Shown piece by piece: positions 35,113-44,707 of a DNA stretch of 64,000 nucleotides. Under the pieces are notes generated by a model. That model had not been told where the DNA came from and did no database searches. It saw only the letters and a program-made list of their open reading frames with translations. The stretch is from contig NZ_JAPMLP010000002.1 of NCBI RefSeq assembly GCF_026410285.1, positions 7,501 through 71,500 on the forward strand, in the 5' to 3' direction. The translations under genes and the position numbers were made by a program. The first letter of the stretch is position 1. Each line of letters opens with the position of its first letter. This DNA comes from Sulfitobacter sp. F26169L (GTDB taxonomy: Bacteria; Pseudomonadota; Alphaproteobacteria; Rhodobacterales; Rhodobacteraceae).

Positions 35113-35784
35113 ATGACACAGCCAGACATTACATCACCCTCCGGCACCGCGATCCGCCATCACCTTAACGAAGCCACGTTAATGGGGTATGCAGCAGGTA
35201 CACTGCCCGAAGCCTTCAATCTGATTGTCGCGACACATCTGTCACTTTGCGACAGATGCCGCGCGGATGTTCAGGCCTATGATGCCGTTGGTGGCGCATT
35301 GCTGGAGGACGAAAGCGCGGCACTGGCGGATGAAAGCCTCGCCCAAACCCTTGCGCGGCTGGATGCTGATCCAAAGCCTGCCGGGCGGAAAAAAACCGCA
35401 ACCGGTGATTTTCCTGCGCCGCTACAAGACTATGTTGGCGGCGATCTGGATGCCGTGCGCTGGCGACCCTTGGGGATGGGGGTCAAACAGGCCATTCTAC
35501 CTACCTCAAAAGCAGCGACTGCGCGATTATTTCTAATTCCCGCAGGGGCGGCAATGCCTGACCACGGTCACAACGGCACTGAAATGACATTGGTGCTAAA
35601 GGGCGCGTTTCTGGATGGGAACGACTACTTCGCGCGCGGCGACATCGAGATTGCTGACATTGATGTGCAGCATATCCCGATTGCCGATGTGCATGAAGAC
35701 TGCATCTGTCTGGCTGTCACCGATGCGCCGCTGCGCTTTACCGGTATTCTGCCAAGCATCTTACAGAAGTTTTTCCGCATCTAG
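35113..35784 (+). CDS. chrR: Zinc-binding anti-sigma factor ChrR
   Basis: A 223-residue cytoplasmic anti-sigma factor that holds RpoE inactive until singlet oxygen or related stress. The N-terminal ZAS domain has the zinc-binding His42-x3-Cys46-x2-Cys49 (THLSLCDRC). The C-terminal cupin domain has His151, His153, Glu157 and His187, corresponding to the second zinc site of Rhodobacter ChrR, so both metal sites seem intact. It begins 4 bases after rpoE and is therefore co-translated in a fixed ratio with its sigma factor. Confidence 0.94.
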   Translation: MTQPDITSPSGTAIRHHLNEATLMGYAAGTLPEAFNLIVATHLSLCDRCRADVQAYDAVGGALLEDESAALADESLAQTLARLDADPKPAGRKKTATGDFPAPLQDYVGGDLDAVRWRPLGMGVKQAILPTSKAATARLFLIPAGAAMPDHGHNGTEMTLVLKGAFLDGNDYFARGDIEIADIDVQHIPIADVHEDCICLAVTDAPLRFTGILPSILQKFFRI

Positions 35785-35787
35785 GCC

Positions 35788-36969
35788 TCAGCCCTTTGGC
35801 GCACCCTTTACGGGGGCAAGCGGCAGCGGCCCATCTGCGCCTTCAACTTCTTCAAAATCGAAGTTGTCCAAACGTGCGGCACGTTTCCCCGCGCGTTCGG
35901 CGGCTGTCCCGATCCCTTCCAGATCATTGCGCGCCTGGCGGAAATGGGTATCAAGCTTGCCCACCCGATCGACCACCAGTTCAACATCGCGGTGCAGAAG
36001 CCGCAGGGTTTTGCGAATTTCGCCTGCCTGTTCGCGCATCCGCGCATCTTTCAAAATTGCGCGCATGGTGTTCAGCGTCGCCATGCAGGTGGTGGGTGAA
36101 ACGATCCAGACGCGTGCTTCAAATCCCGCGCGCACCAGCTCGGGAAAGTTCGCGTGCAATTCGGCGTAAACTGCCTCGGAGGGCAGAAACATCAGGGCAC
36201 CATCCGCCGTTTCTCCGTCCAGAATATATTTCTCCGAGATATCGCGAATGTGTTTGCGCACGCTTGTGCGCATATTTGCAACGGCAGATTTCAACTCCCA
36301 ATCCGTCTGCGCACGGTGCAGCGCCTCATAGGCTTCCAGCGGGAACTTTGCATCAATGACAATCGGTCCGGGGGGATTTGGCAGATGGATCAGACAATCC
36401 GCACGACGTCCGTTCGATAGAGTTTTCTGCATTGTATAGCTGTCTTTGGGCAGCGCCTTGGACACGATATCATTCAGCTGGATTTCACCAAACGCGCCGC
36501 GGGTCTGCTTGTTGCTCAGGATATCCTGCAAAGACAGAACATCACCCGAAAGCTTGGTGATGTTGTCTTGCGCCTTGTCGATAGAGGCCAGGCGTTCTTG
36601 CAACTGTGTCAGGCTGGTGGTGGTACGCTGGGCAGAGCCGTGCAGGCTCTGGTTGGTGCGCTCTTGCATCTGCGCCAGCTGTTGCTGCATTTGCAGCTGT
36701 ACGGTGGCCAGCCGCGCTTCAAGGCTCTGGATCAGTTGGGTTTGCGCGTGCGCCTGCGTGTCAGAGACAGTTTGCAGATTGCCGCGCAGCTGTTCCTGAC
36801 CACTGCCGAGCGCGCGCAACTGTTGCGATAGTTGCACGGGAATACGTGTGGGACGCAAAACCACTACAACCAACAGGATGAGGATCAGCGAAAGCACGGC
36901 CAGCCCGGCCAACGCGGTCAGAATGACCGGATCATTCAAATCAAGCTGTACCTTGCCAAACCGGATCAT
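35788..36969 (-). CDS. rmuC: DNA recombination protein RmuC
   Basis: A 393-residue RmuC-family protein with an N-terminal membrane anchor (ILTALAGLAVLSLILILLVV), a long coiled coil (about residues 45-160, rich in Gln, Leu and Glu) and the nuclease-like RmuC core (QTRGAFGEIQLNDIV, then CLIHLPNPPGPIVIDAKFPLEAYEA). RmuC limits inversions at short inverted repeats in E. coli. The start at 36969 overlaps the mutL stop by 4 bases (ATGA); the longer frame to 37104 lies inside mutL. It is convergent with chrR with only 3 bases between them. Confidence 0.93.
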   Translation of the reverse strand: MIRFGKVQLDLNDPVILTALAGLAVLSLILILLVVVVLRPTRIPVQLSQQLRALGSGQEQLRGNLQTVSDTQAHAQTQLIQSLEARLATVQLQMQQQLAQMQERTNQSLHGSAQRTTTSLTQLQERLASIDKAQDNITKLSGDVLSLQDILSNKQTRGAFGEIQLNDIVSKALPKDSYTMQKTLSNGRRADCLIHLPNPPGPIVIDAKFPLEAYEALHRAQTDWELKSAVANMRTSVRKHIRDISEKYILDGETADGALMFLPSEAVYAELHANFPELVRAGFEARVWIVSPTTCMATLNTMRAILKDARMREQAGEIRKTLRLLHRDVELVVDRVGKLDTHFRQARNDLEGIGTAAERAGKRAARLDNFDFEEVEGADGPLPLAPVKGAPKG

Positions 36970-38810
36970 GTACGCCCGAACAGCCGTTCGATATCGCTCA
37001 GCTTCAGCTCGACGTATGTCGGGCGGCCGTGGTTGCACTGGCCGGAATGCGGCGTTGCCTCCATCTCGCGCAGCAGGGCGTTCATTTCTTCGGCGCGCAT
37101 CCAACGGCCCGAGCGGATCGAGCCATGGCAGGCAACACGGCTCAGGATCGCCTCGACACGGGCCTGCACCAACAGGCTCTCGCCCTCGCCCTCAAGCTCA
37201 TCCAGAATATCGCGGATCATCGCTTCGGCATTTACTTCGCCCAGAATGGCCGGGGTTTCACGCACGGCGATTGCATCACCGCCAAACGGTTCGATCCCAA
37301 GGCCGAATTGTGCAAGATCGTCGGCCACGCTTAGGATTGAGGCGCGATCATTTGCCGATAATTCGATAATTTCGGGAATCAGCAACGCTTGGGCAGGCAC
37401 GCCGTTTTGTGCCATCTGGTTTTTCAGCTTTTCATACACCAGCCGCTCGTGCGCTGCGTGCTGGTCCACGATAACCATTCCCGTGGCGGTTTGCGCAATG
37501 ATGTAATTCTCGTGGACCTGTCCGCGTGCGGTTCCAAGCGGGAAATCCGCAGGCTCGGCGTTTGTCTGCGGCGGTTCATCCGGTGTTTCTACCCTGCCCC
37601 AAACGCCTTTCATTTCTGCAAACCCTTCAGGGGCTTGAACCTGATACGATGCCTGCCGTGCACCGCTTGACGGGCGGTCCATCTGATACACCCGCGCCTC
37701 GTTCTGCCCTTCAGGACGCATCGCGCCTAAGGTGGCATCCGCCACGGTGGTTGATGCGCGATGGCCTGCGTTTGCCAGGGCATGACGCAGTGCAGACACG
37801 ATCAAGCCGCGCACAACACCGGGGTCACGAAAGCGGACTTCGGATTTGGCGGGGTGTACGTTCACATCCACCAGCTTGGGGTCGCAATCCACAAACAACG
37901 CTGCCGCCGGATGGCGATCACGGCTAAGAAAGTCGAAATAAGCACCACGCAACGCACCGATCAGCATTTTGTCTTTCACGGGCCGCCCGTTAACGAAAAG
38001 ATATTGCGCCACCGCGCTGCCGCGCGAATAAGTTGGCAAAGCGGCAAAGCCCGTCAGGTGAAAACCCTCACGCTCGGCGTCTATCGGCAGCGCGTTTTCA
38101 GCGAACTCGCGGCCAAGAACCTGACGCAAACGGCCATGCAGCGCCTCAAACAACTCGCCTTGCTCCGCCTCGGCGCGAAATACATCGCGGCCTGCGCCAT
38201 CACCCGACACATCGCGCAGCACAAAACGCACAAACGGTTCCGCCATGGCCAGCCGTTTGATCACATCCCCGATCGCCTGCGCCTCTGCCCGGTCCGTACG
38301 CAGAAATTTCAGCCGTGCGGGCGTCGCATAAAACAGATCTCGCAGGGTGACGACCGTACCACTGCTAAGCCCCGCGGGTTTGACTGCCGCGTGCTTGCCT
38401 CCCGTCACACTAATCTCTGCCCCCTCGAATCCTTCGGCGCGGCTCGTGATGGTCAGACGGCCCACAGCGCCCAGCGATGGCAGCGCCTCGCCGCGAAATC
38501 CGAAGGAGTGGATATTCAAAAGATCACTACCGTCGATTTTGGACGTCGCATGGCGCGACAATGCCAGCGGCAGGTCGGCTCCGGCAATTCCACAACCGTC
38601 ATCCGTCACGCGGATCAGGGTTTTGCCGCCATCTGCAAATTCAATTGTGATACGGCGCGCGCCCGCATCTATTGCGTTTTCCACCAGTTCTTTTACGGCA
38701 GAGGCAGGCCGCTCAACCACTTCGCCTGCGGCGATACGGTTGACCGCGTTATCGTCAAGTTGGCGAATAACGGGTTGCTGCGCGCTTATGTTGGGGTTTG
38801 TTTGAAGCAT
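36966..38810 (-). CDS. mutL: DNA mismatch repair protein MutL
   Basis: A 614-residue mismatch-repair ATPase. The GHKL motifs are clear: ELVENAIDAGA near 43, DDGCGI near 75, and SFGFRGEALPSLGAV near 105. The C-terminal domain includes DQHAAHERLVYEKL and the region CHGSIRSGRWM, matching the endonuclease-type MutL of bacteria without MutH. It is the first gene of a mutL-rmuC pair. Confidence 0.96.
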   Translation of the reverse strand: MLQTNPNISAQQPVIRQLDDNAVNRIAAGEVVERPASAVKELVENAIDAGARRITIEFADGGKTLIRVTDDGCGIAGADLPLALSRHATSKIDGSDLLNIHSFGFRGEALPSLGAVGRLTITSRAEGFEGAEISVTGGKHAAVKPAGLSSGTVVTLRDLFYATPARLKFLRTDRAEAQAIGDVIKRLAMAEPFVRFVLRDVSGDGAGRDVFRAEAEQGELFEALHGRLRQVLGREFAENALPIDAEREGFHLTGFAALPTYSRGSAVAQYLFVNGRPVKDKMLIGALRGAYFDFLSRDRHPAAALFVDCDPKLVDVNVHPAKSEVRFRDPGVVRGLIVSALRHALANAGHRASTTVADATLGAMRPEGQNEARVYQMDRPSSGARQASYQVQAPEGFAEMKGVWGRVETPDEPPQTNAEPADFPLGTARGQVHENYIIAQTATGMVIVDQHAAHERLVYEKLKNQMAQNGVPAQALLIPEIIELSANDRASILSVADDLAQFGLGIEPFGGDAIAVRETPAILGEVNAEAMIRDILDELEGEGESLLVQARVEAILSRVACHGSIRSGRWMRAEEMNALLREMEATPHSGQCNHGRPTYVELKLSDIERLFGRT

Positions 38811-38931
38811 AGCGCAAAACCTAGCATGATCACCCGCGATTCTGAAACCCGCAGCGCAGGGTTATCCACCGCTAATTTATGCGCAGATCGAGAAGGCAGG
38901 CGGCGCTGCGTCACGCCGCCGGCCAAATCAT

Positions 38932-39741
38932 TTACAGTGGCATGTGCCGGTTCACGTCCTTGTACAGCAGATAGCGGAACGGCTGGTCGCCTGTAGTGAT
39001 ACAGGCCTGCGGGCAGAACGCGCGCAGCCACATAAAGTCACCTTCGACAACTGGCACCCAGTCTTTGTTGAGCAGATAATCGGCGGAGCCTTGCAACACA
39101 TACAGGCCGTGCTCCATCACATGGGTTTCGGCAAAAGGAATCCGCCCCCCTGGCTGGAAAGTGACAATGTTGACGTGCATATCATGGCGCAGGTCATCAG
39201 GGTCGACAAAGCGGGTTGTTGCCCAAACCCCGTCACAATCGGGCATTTCAGTCGGGGCAACCGCCTGATCAGAGGTTACAAACGCTTCGGGTAGGTCGAC
39301 GCCCTCTGCGCCCACATAACGTTTGCGAATCCAGTGAAACTGGCTGACGGCATCACTATCGTTCCATACGGTCCAAACCGCATCCGGTGGGATATAGGCG
39401 TAACCACCGGCATCCAACACATGGCGCGAGCCATCAATGTTCAGCGTAACCTGTCCGGCTGCGACAAAAACGACAGATTGCGCCTCTTCATCTGTCTCCG
39501 GCGCGTCGGATCCGCCTGCCGGCTGAAGTTCGACCGCGTACTGGCTGAAGGTTTCGGCGAATCCGGACAGGGGGCGCGCCAGAACCCACATGCGCATTCC
39601 TTTCCAGCCGGGCAGCAGACTGGTGACGATATCGCGTTGGGTCACTGCCGGAACCACGGCGTATGCTTCTGTGAATACGGCCGTTCCTTCGGGTGAAACG
39701 GATTGATCCGGCAGACCACCGGGGGGGAACGCATAAGTCAT
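38932..39741 (-). CDS. allE: (S)-ureidoglycine aminohydrolase (bicupin)
   Basis: A 269-residue two-cupin enzyme that releases ammonia from (S)-ureidoglycine in purine (allantoin) catabolism. It resembles E. coli YlbA/AllE, with GGYAYIPPDAVWTVWN in the first cupin and HDMHVNIVTFQPGGRIPF plus HVMEHGLYVLQG, holding the metal-binding His/Glu residues, in the second. Length matches the family. No other ureide genes lie beside it in this window, so the pathway partners must be elsewhere. Alternative: another member of the same cupin family. Confidence 0.85.
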   Translation of the reverse strand: MTYAFPPGGLPDQSVSPEGTAVFTEAYAVVPAVTQRDIVTSLLPGWKGMRMWVLARPLSGFAETFSQYAVELQPAGGSDAPETDEEAQSVVFVAAGQVTLNIDGSRHVLDAGGYAYIPPDAVWTVWNDSDAVSQFHWIRKRYVGAEGVDLPEAFVTSDQAVAPTEMPDCDGVWATTRFVDPDDLRHDMHVNIVTFQPGGRIPFAETHVMEHGLYVLQGSADYLLNKDWVPVVEGDFMWLRAFCPQACITTGDQPFRYLLYKDVNRHMPL

Positions 39742-39876
39742 AAGATTTCTCCGAAAGAAGGACGCGATACGCGTGCGATGTTGAAATATCCGGTGTCGTG
39801 TGTGTCATCCAGATTGGTGTTCTAGCCCATATCAGTATCGCAAAACATATCCAAGCAACCCCTCCAAACACAGTCA

Positions 39877-39898
39877 GGCCGGACATTTCTGTCCGGCC
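39877..39898. terminator. Perfect hairpin downstream of the LysM gene
   Basis: GGCCGGACA-TTTC-TGTCCGGCC, a 9-base perfect inverted repeat about 50 bases beyond the LysM-gene stop. Neither strand has a strong T tract after it, so the terminator call is tentative. Confidence 0.5.
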
Positions 39899-39946
39899 CG
39901 CCGCTCACCCGACGCCGTTGAGACGTCAATTTTTTATTATTTTATA

Positions 39947-40918
39947 TCAGCTGGGTATTATTAACCGCTGGCCTACCTGGATCATGTCGGGCGATTGTAG
40001 TGTGTCACGGTTCGCCGTTACAATGCGCTGATACGCGCTGGGCATTCCGTAAAATTGCAAAGAAATAAAGGCGATGCTGTCGCCGGGTTGAACGGTGCTA
40101 AATCGCACGCCGCCAACATCGAAGCTACGTGCAGTGGACGCTGCGAAGACCTTTCTTGACATCTTACGCGCAGCATTCGTGCTGCGCTCGGTCTTGTCCC
40201 GCATTAAGGACGCTTGCACCAGACTGAAAGCCAGCATGTCGGTATCAAAACTGCCCTCAGGTGTAGGCAAGGCCGCAGTCATATCGATACGCCCTTCATG
40301 GGCGGCTTTTATCAACGCCTGCACGAAATAGGAACTGGTGGCATCAGCATTAATGTTGCGTAAATCAACCCGCTGCACATCGTTAACGTCGGTCCTAATA
40401 ACTTCATAGACCTCCGCCATCACACCTTCACGCAACATCCGAAGCTTGTTCACCGCCAAAACGTCCAACGCCTGAACCGCTTTAGCTTCCAGGTCGTTAG
40501 CGTCTGTTACCGCGTTTTTCGGGGACGGCTTCAAACCGGCTATCACCGCAGCAGTCAGTTTATTTACCACAGGGTTCACGCCCTCGAAAACGGCCATAGA
40601 GCCGCTTACATCGGTCAGATCAGGTGACGCCGCACGGGTGGCAACATCTGCTGTCTGCACATTTACTATCTTGTCCTGCACTATCAATCGGGTTGCAGGT
40701 GTTCCTTCCGATAGCGTGGCAGAACCAGAATATGCGGCCTGTGATCTGGTCGTCTCGTCCCCCAGCATCAGATGGGCGGTTGAAAGACCCAGTACAAATG
40801 CAACCAGAACAATCGCTGCAAACATCAGCGCTTTGCCATCAATCTTTTGTTCTTCGGCCTGAACCGCTGCGGCGCAAAACACTAGCAGAACATTGGATAT
40901 CGCTGTTCGTATCTTCAT
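39947..40918 (-). CDS. LysM-domain protein, membrane-anchored
   Basis: A 323-residue protein with an N-terminal export segment (SNVLLVFCAAAVQAEE) closely followed by a hydrophobic helix (LMFAAIVLVAFVLGLSTAHLML), a long region of unknown function, and a C-terminal LysM module (FSTVQPGDSIAFISLQFYG to IQVGQRLIIPS), which binds peptidoglycan. The middle part (about 60-250) has no recognised domain. It probably sits in the periplasm, tethered to the inner membrane. It is a lone gene. Confidence 0.82.
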   Translation of the reverse strand: MKIRTAISNVLLVFCAAAVQAEEQKIDGKALMFAAIVLVAFVLGLSTAHLMLGDETTRSQAAYSGSATLSEGTPATRLIVQDKIVNVQTADVATRAASPDLTDVSGSMAVFEGVNPVVNKLTAAVIAGLKPSPKNAVTDANDLEAKAVQALDVLAVNKLRMLREGVMAEVYEVIRTDVNDVQRVDLRNINADATSSYFVQALIKAAHEGRIDMTAALPTPEGSFDTDMLAFSLVQASLMRDKTERSTNAARKMSRKVFAASTARSFDVGGVRFSTVQPGDSIAFISLQFYGMPSAYQRIVTANRDTLQSPDMIQVGQRLIIPS

Positions 40919-41285
40919 CCCGCCCCCCAGCGCTGGGCACCAAGTGTAGCATTTTCGGCTACCAAGTAGTGCTTCGAAGAATTCCGCACCAGATATAGGC
41001 GGAGAGCGAATCAGTCGTCAAAGCAAAACGAATCACTTTGGAAAAAAATATTACTTCTTCGCCTATTTCTTCAAAATCCATTCCGCGATCAACACGCTAT
41101 AGTTGAACACCTGACTCCAAATGCGTTTCTTGCGTCTGAAAGCTTGTAGAAGCCGGGGCGGGCTTGCAGGCGTACATCGCATCTTTCCGTTTGCGCAACG
41201 CAACCGCAATACAATGCACGACACCTTGCAAAGCGGGATGCCTGCGTGCGAGTTTACGCATGTCATTTCCGAAAGGTGCTGCCCG
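40919..41285. other. Intergenic region between divergent LysM gene and deoC
   Basis: This 367-base region lies between two divergent starts. An open frame continues upstream of deoC to 41121, but it shows no similarity to DERA and no ribosome site. I see no RNA gene, repeat or clear operator; a short A-rich stretch near 41040-41060 is the only compositional feature. Confidence 0.45.
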
Positions 41286-42287
41286 ATGTCCGTCGATACC
41301 TTACCCACTACATCAACCAACACTGAACACCTGCCGCAGGTGACAGAGCCGCGAAACACCGGCATGCCACTTGATCTGAACTGGGTGCTGAGCGCACAAG
41401 CCAACACATCCGCTATCGAAAGGCGTGCAGCATCCCTGCCCGCCCGCAGGTCGGTTAAGAAAATCTATCAGGCTGCTTGGCTACTCAAGGCCGTGACGTG
41501 CATCGACCTGACTACACTCTCCGGCGATGACACCGCGCGCCGCGTTGGCAGACTAAGCGCCAAAGCGCGCCAGCCGATTGCAGCATCGACACTCGACGCG
41601 CTGGGCATGCCACCGATCACCACCGGCGCTGTATGCGTCTATCACGAAATGATCGCCCCCGCAGTGCATGCACTGCAGGGCAGCGGCATTCCGGTCGCTG
41701 CTGTTTCCACCGGATTTCCGGCGGGCCTGTCCCCTCTGCCCTTGCGCATCGCAGAGATAGAACAAAGCGTGGCAGCAGGCGCAGCAGAGATCGACATCGT
41801 CATTTCCCGCCGCCATGTGCTGGAGGGGAACTGGCAAGCCCTTTATGATGAAATGCGTGCCTTTCGCGCCGCATGTGGTGACGCCCACGTAAAGGCGATC
41901 CTCGCCACGGGCGAGTTGGGCAGCTTGCGCAATGTCGCGCGCGCCAGCCTTGTGTGCATGATGGCCGGCGCAGACTTCATCAAGACCTCGACGGGTAAGG
42001 AAAGCGTAAACGCTACCCTGCCTGTATCGCTGGTGATGATCCGCGCAATCCGCGATTACTATGACCGCACCGGGTACCGCGTGGGGTACAAACCTGCCGG
42101 CGGCATATCCAAGGCCAAAGATGCAATCACATATCTTGCGCTGATCAAGGAAGAGCTTGGCGATCGCTGGTTGCAGCCCGATCTGTTCCGCTTTGGTGCG
42201 TCATCGCTTCTCAATGATATCGAACGCCAACTAGAGCATCACGTCAGCGGTGCCTATTCCGCCAGCTACCGCCACCCCACATCCTAA
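41286..42287 (+). CDS. deoC: Deoxyribose-phosphate aldolase
   Basis: A 333-residue class I aldolase that splits 2-deoxyribose 5-phosphate into acetaldehyde and glyceraldehyde 3-phosphate. The Schiff-base lysine is Lys233 in FIKTSTGK and the proton-relay lysine is Lys269 in GYKPAGGI; AEIDIVI holds the conserved Asp170. It belongs to the longer DERA subgroup, with an N-terminal extension of about 60 residues. ATG at 41286 is supported by AAAGGTG upstream. The aldehyde dehydrogenase gene follows 18 bases later and could oxidise the acetaldehyde product. Confidence 0.93.
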   Translation: MSVDTLPTTSTNTEHLPQVTEPRNTGMPLDLNWVLSAQANTSAIERRAASLPARRSVKKIYQAAWLLKAVTCIDLTTLSGDDTARRVGRLSAKARQPIAASTLDALGMPPITTGAVCVYHEMIAPAVHALQGSGIPVAAVSTGFPAGLSPLPLRIAEIEQSVAAGAAEIDIVISRRHVLEGNWQALYDEMRAFRAACGDAHVKAILATGELGSLRNVARASLVCMMAGADFIKTSTGKESVNATLPVSLVMIRAIRDYYDRTGYRVGYKPAGGISKAKDAITYLALIKEELGDRWLQPDLFRFGASSLLNDIERQLEHHVSGAYSASYRHPTS

Positions 42288-42305
42288 AGCCAAGAGGCGA
42301 CACAA

Positions 42306-44642
42306 ATGACCGTTTCCGAAATATTCGAAACTATGGACTATGGCACCGCCCCTGAAGCCGCTGCCGAGGCATTGGCATGGATTGTGGACCAAGGGGGCAG
42401 GTTTGGCCATTTCATTGATGGTGCGATGACCGCCACCGGTGAAATTTTCGAGAGTCGCAACCCCGCCACGGGCGAGGTGCTGGCCCATCTTACCCAAGGC
42501 ACACAAGCTGATGTAGATGCCGCTGTGAAGGCTGCGCGCCGCGCACAGCCCAAATGGGAATCTGCCGGCGGTCACACGCGCGCAAAGGTTCTCTATGCGC
42601 TGGCGCGCTTGTTGCAGAAACACAGCCGTCTGTTCGCTGTTCTGGAAACCCTCGACAACGGCAAACCCATCCGTGAAACACGCGACATCGACGTACCGCT
42701 CGCCCAGCGGCACTTTTACTACCACGCGGGCATGGCGCAGCTTATGCAGTCCGAACTGCCCGATGCGGCAGCCATTGGTGTATGTGGTCAGGTGATCCCG
42801 TGGAATTTCCCGTTGCTGATGCTGGCATGGAAAGTTGCCCCAGCGCTGGCCATTGGCAACACCGTGGTTTTGAAGCCCGCCGAATATACCTCCCTGACGG
42901 CAATGCTATTCGCCGACATCTGCACGCAGGCCGGTGTGCCGAAAGGTGTTGTGAACATCGTTACCGGTGACGGTGCCGTCGGTGAAATGATCGTGAATGC
43001 CGATGTGGACAAAGTGGCCTTCACGGGCTCCACTGCTGTTGGCCGTCGTATCCGCGAAGCAACCGCCGGAAGCGGCAAGGCGCTTACACTGGAGTTGGGC
43101 GGCAAGTCTCCCTACATCGTGTTTGATGATGCCGATCTGGACTCGGCCGTTGAAGGGCTGGTCGATGCGATCTGGTTTAACCAGGGGCAGGTCTGCTGCG
43201 CAGGCTCGCGCCTGCTGGTTCATGAGCCCGTAGCCGATTTGTTCTACGCTAAGCTGCGCGAGCGGATGGACAAGCTGCGCCTTGGCTCCCCATTGGACAA
43301 AAGCATCGATGTCGGTGCGATTGTCGACCCCAAGCAACTGGATGCGATCCGATCGATGGTGAGCGCCAATACCGCAGGTGACACCCATGTTGCCGCCTGC
43401 ACTATTCCACCCGAAGGCTGCTTTTACCCGCCAACTCTGATAACGGGCCTGCATCCTGCAGATACACTGATGCAGGAAGAAATCTTTGGTCCTGTTCTGG
43501 TGTCCACCACCTTCCGCACCCCTGCCGAAGCTGTCAGCATCGCCAACAACACCCGCTATGGCCTTGCCGCGACTGTCTGGAGCGAGAACGTAAACCTCGC
43601 ACTCGATATCGCGCCCAAGCTATCCGCCGGGATCGTGTGGATCAACGGCACCAACATGATGGACGCCGCTGCCGGCTTTGGCGGCGTGCGCGAAAGCGGC
43701 TTTGGCCGCGAGGGCGGCTGGGAAGGGCTGTCGGCTTATACCAAGCCCAAAGCGAAGCCCAAGCCCGTGAAAGATGTCGCACCGATGGAAGGCAGTGGCG
43801 CCCCGGAAGATGGCATAGACCGCACGGCGAAACTCTACATCGGCGGCAAACAGGCCCGCCCTGACAGCGGATACTCCGCCCCTGTCTGGGGCAAAAACGG
43901 CGCACTGCTTGGCCACGCCCCGCAGGCCAGTCGAAAAGATGTGCGCAACGCAGTCGAGGCTGCCCATGCTGCAAAGGGGTGGAGTAAAACACCCGGCCAC
44001 CTGCGCGCACAGATTCTCTATTTCATCGCGGAAAATCTGAACGCCCGCGCAGAAGAGTTTGCACAGCGCCTTAATCACATGCAGGGCGGCAAATCGGGCG
44101 CCACAGAAGTCGACGCCGCGATCCAGAGCTTGTTCACATATGCCGCTTGGGCTGACAAATATGATGGGCAAATTCATAATGTACCCATTCGCGGCGTTGC
44201 TTTGGCGATGAAAGAGCCTGTTGGCGTGATTGGCGCGATGTGCGCGTCAACTGCGCCTCTGGCAGGTCTGGTCGGCGTTATGGCCCCCGCGATTGCAATG
44301 GGTAACCGAGTGATCCTGTGTGCATCAGAGCCCTTCCCGCTGGCGGCCACCGACTTTAGTCAGGTGCTTGAAACATCCGATGTTCCGGCAGGCGTGGTGA
44401 ACATTCTGACAGGACCGCACAGCGATACAGCCGACACTCTGGCGCGCCATATGGATGTCGATGCGGTATGGAGTTTCAGCGACCCCGCCCATGACAAAAC
44501 CGTCGAAAGCGCCTCGGCGAGCAATCTAAAGCGGACTTGGGTGCAAAACGGTAATGCGGTGAACTGGAACAGCACCGATGCCAAACCCTTTTTGGCACAT
44601 TCAACCGAAATCAAGAACATCTGGGTACCCTACGGAGAGTAA
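42306..44642 (+). CDS. Two-domain aldehyde dehydrogenase, ALDH16 family
   Basis: A 778-residue protein made of two ALDH units. The first (about 30-490) is a complete enzyme: NAD-binding PWNFPLLMLAWKVAPAL, the general base Glu263 in LELGGKSP and nucleophile Cys297 in FNQGQVCCAGSR. The second (about 510-778) is shorter and lacks both the catalytic Cys and Glu motifs, ending with a truncated fold. This is the architecture of ALDH16, for which a bacterial (Loktanella) structure is known and shows an active first domain. It follows deoC closely, so acetaldehyde or a related aldehyde is a plausible substrate. Confidence 0.92.
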   Translation: MTVSEIFETMDYGTAPEAAAEALAWIVDQGGRFGHFIDGAMTATGEIFESRNPATGEVLAHLTQGTQADVDAAVKAARRAQPKWESAGGHTRAKVLYALARLLQKHSRLFAVLETLDNGKPIRETRDIDVPLAQRHFYYHAGMAQLMQSELPDAAAIGVCGQVIPWNFPLLMLAWKVAPALAIGNTVVLKPAEYTSLTAMLFADICTQAGVPKGVVNIVTGDGAVGEMIVNADVDKVAFTGSTAVGRRIREATAGSGKALTLELGGKSPYIVFDDADLDSAVEGLVDAIWFNQGQVCCAGSRLLVHEPVADLFYAKLRERMDKLRLGSPLDKSIDVGAIVDPKQLDAIRSMVSANTAGDTHVAACTIPPEGCFYPPTLITGLHPADTLMQEEIFGPVLVSTTFRTPAEAVSIANNTRYGLAATVWSENVNLALDIAPKLSAGIVWINGTNMMDAAAGFGGVRESGFGREGGWEGLSAYTKPKAKPKPVKDVAPMEGSGAPEDGIDRTAKLYIGGKQARPDSGYSAPVWGKNGALLGHAPQASRKDVRNAVEAAHAAKGWSKTPGHLRAQILYFIAENLNARAEEFAQRLNHMQGGKSGATEVDAAIQSLFTYAAWADKYDGQIHNVPIRGVALAMKEPVGVIGAMCASTAPLAGLVGVMAPAIAMGNRVILCASEPFPLAATDFSQVLETSDVPAGVVNILTGPHSDTADTLARHMDVDAVWSFSDPAHDKTVESASASNLKRTWVQNGNAVNWNSTDAKPFLAHSTEIKNIWVPYGE

Positions 44643-44672
44643 CCCTTCTTCAGTTTTCCAGTAAATTCATTC

Positions 44673-44698
44673 TTGTCGCCCCCGGAAAGGGGCGACAA
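44673..44698. terminator. Hairpin between convergent ALDH16 and M16 genes
   Basis: TTGTCGCCCC-CGGAAA-GGGGCGACAA, a perfect 10-base inverted repeat in the 65-base gap. There is no long T tract on the plus strand, so its strength as a terminator is uncertain. Confidence 0.6.
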
Positions 44699-44707
44699 CT
44701 CAGACGG

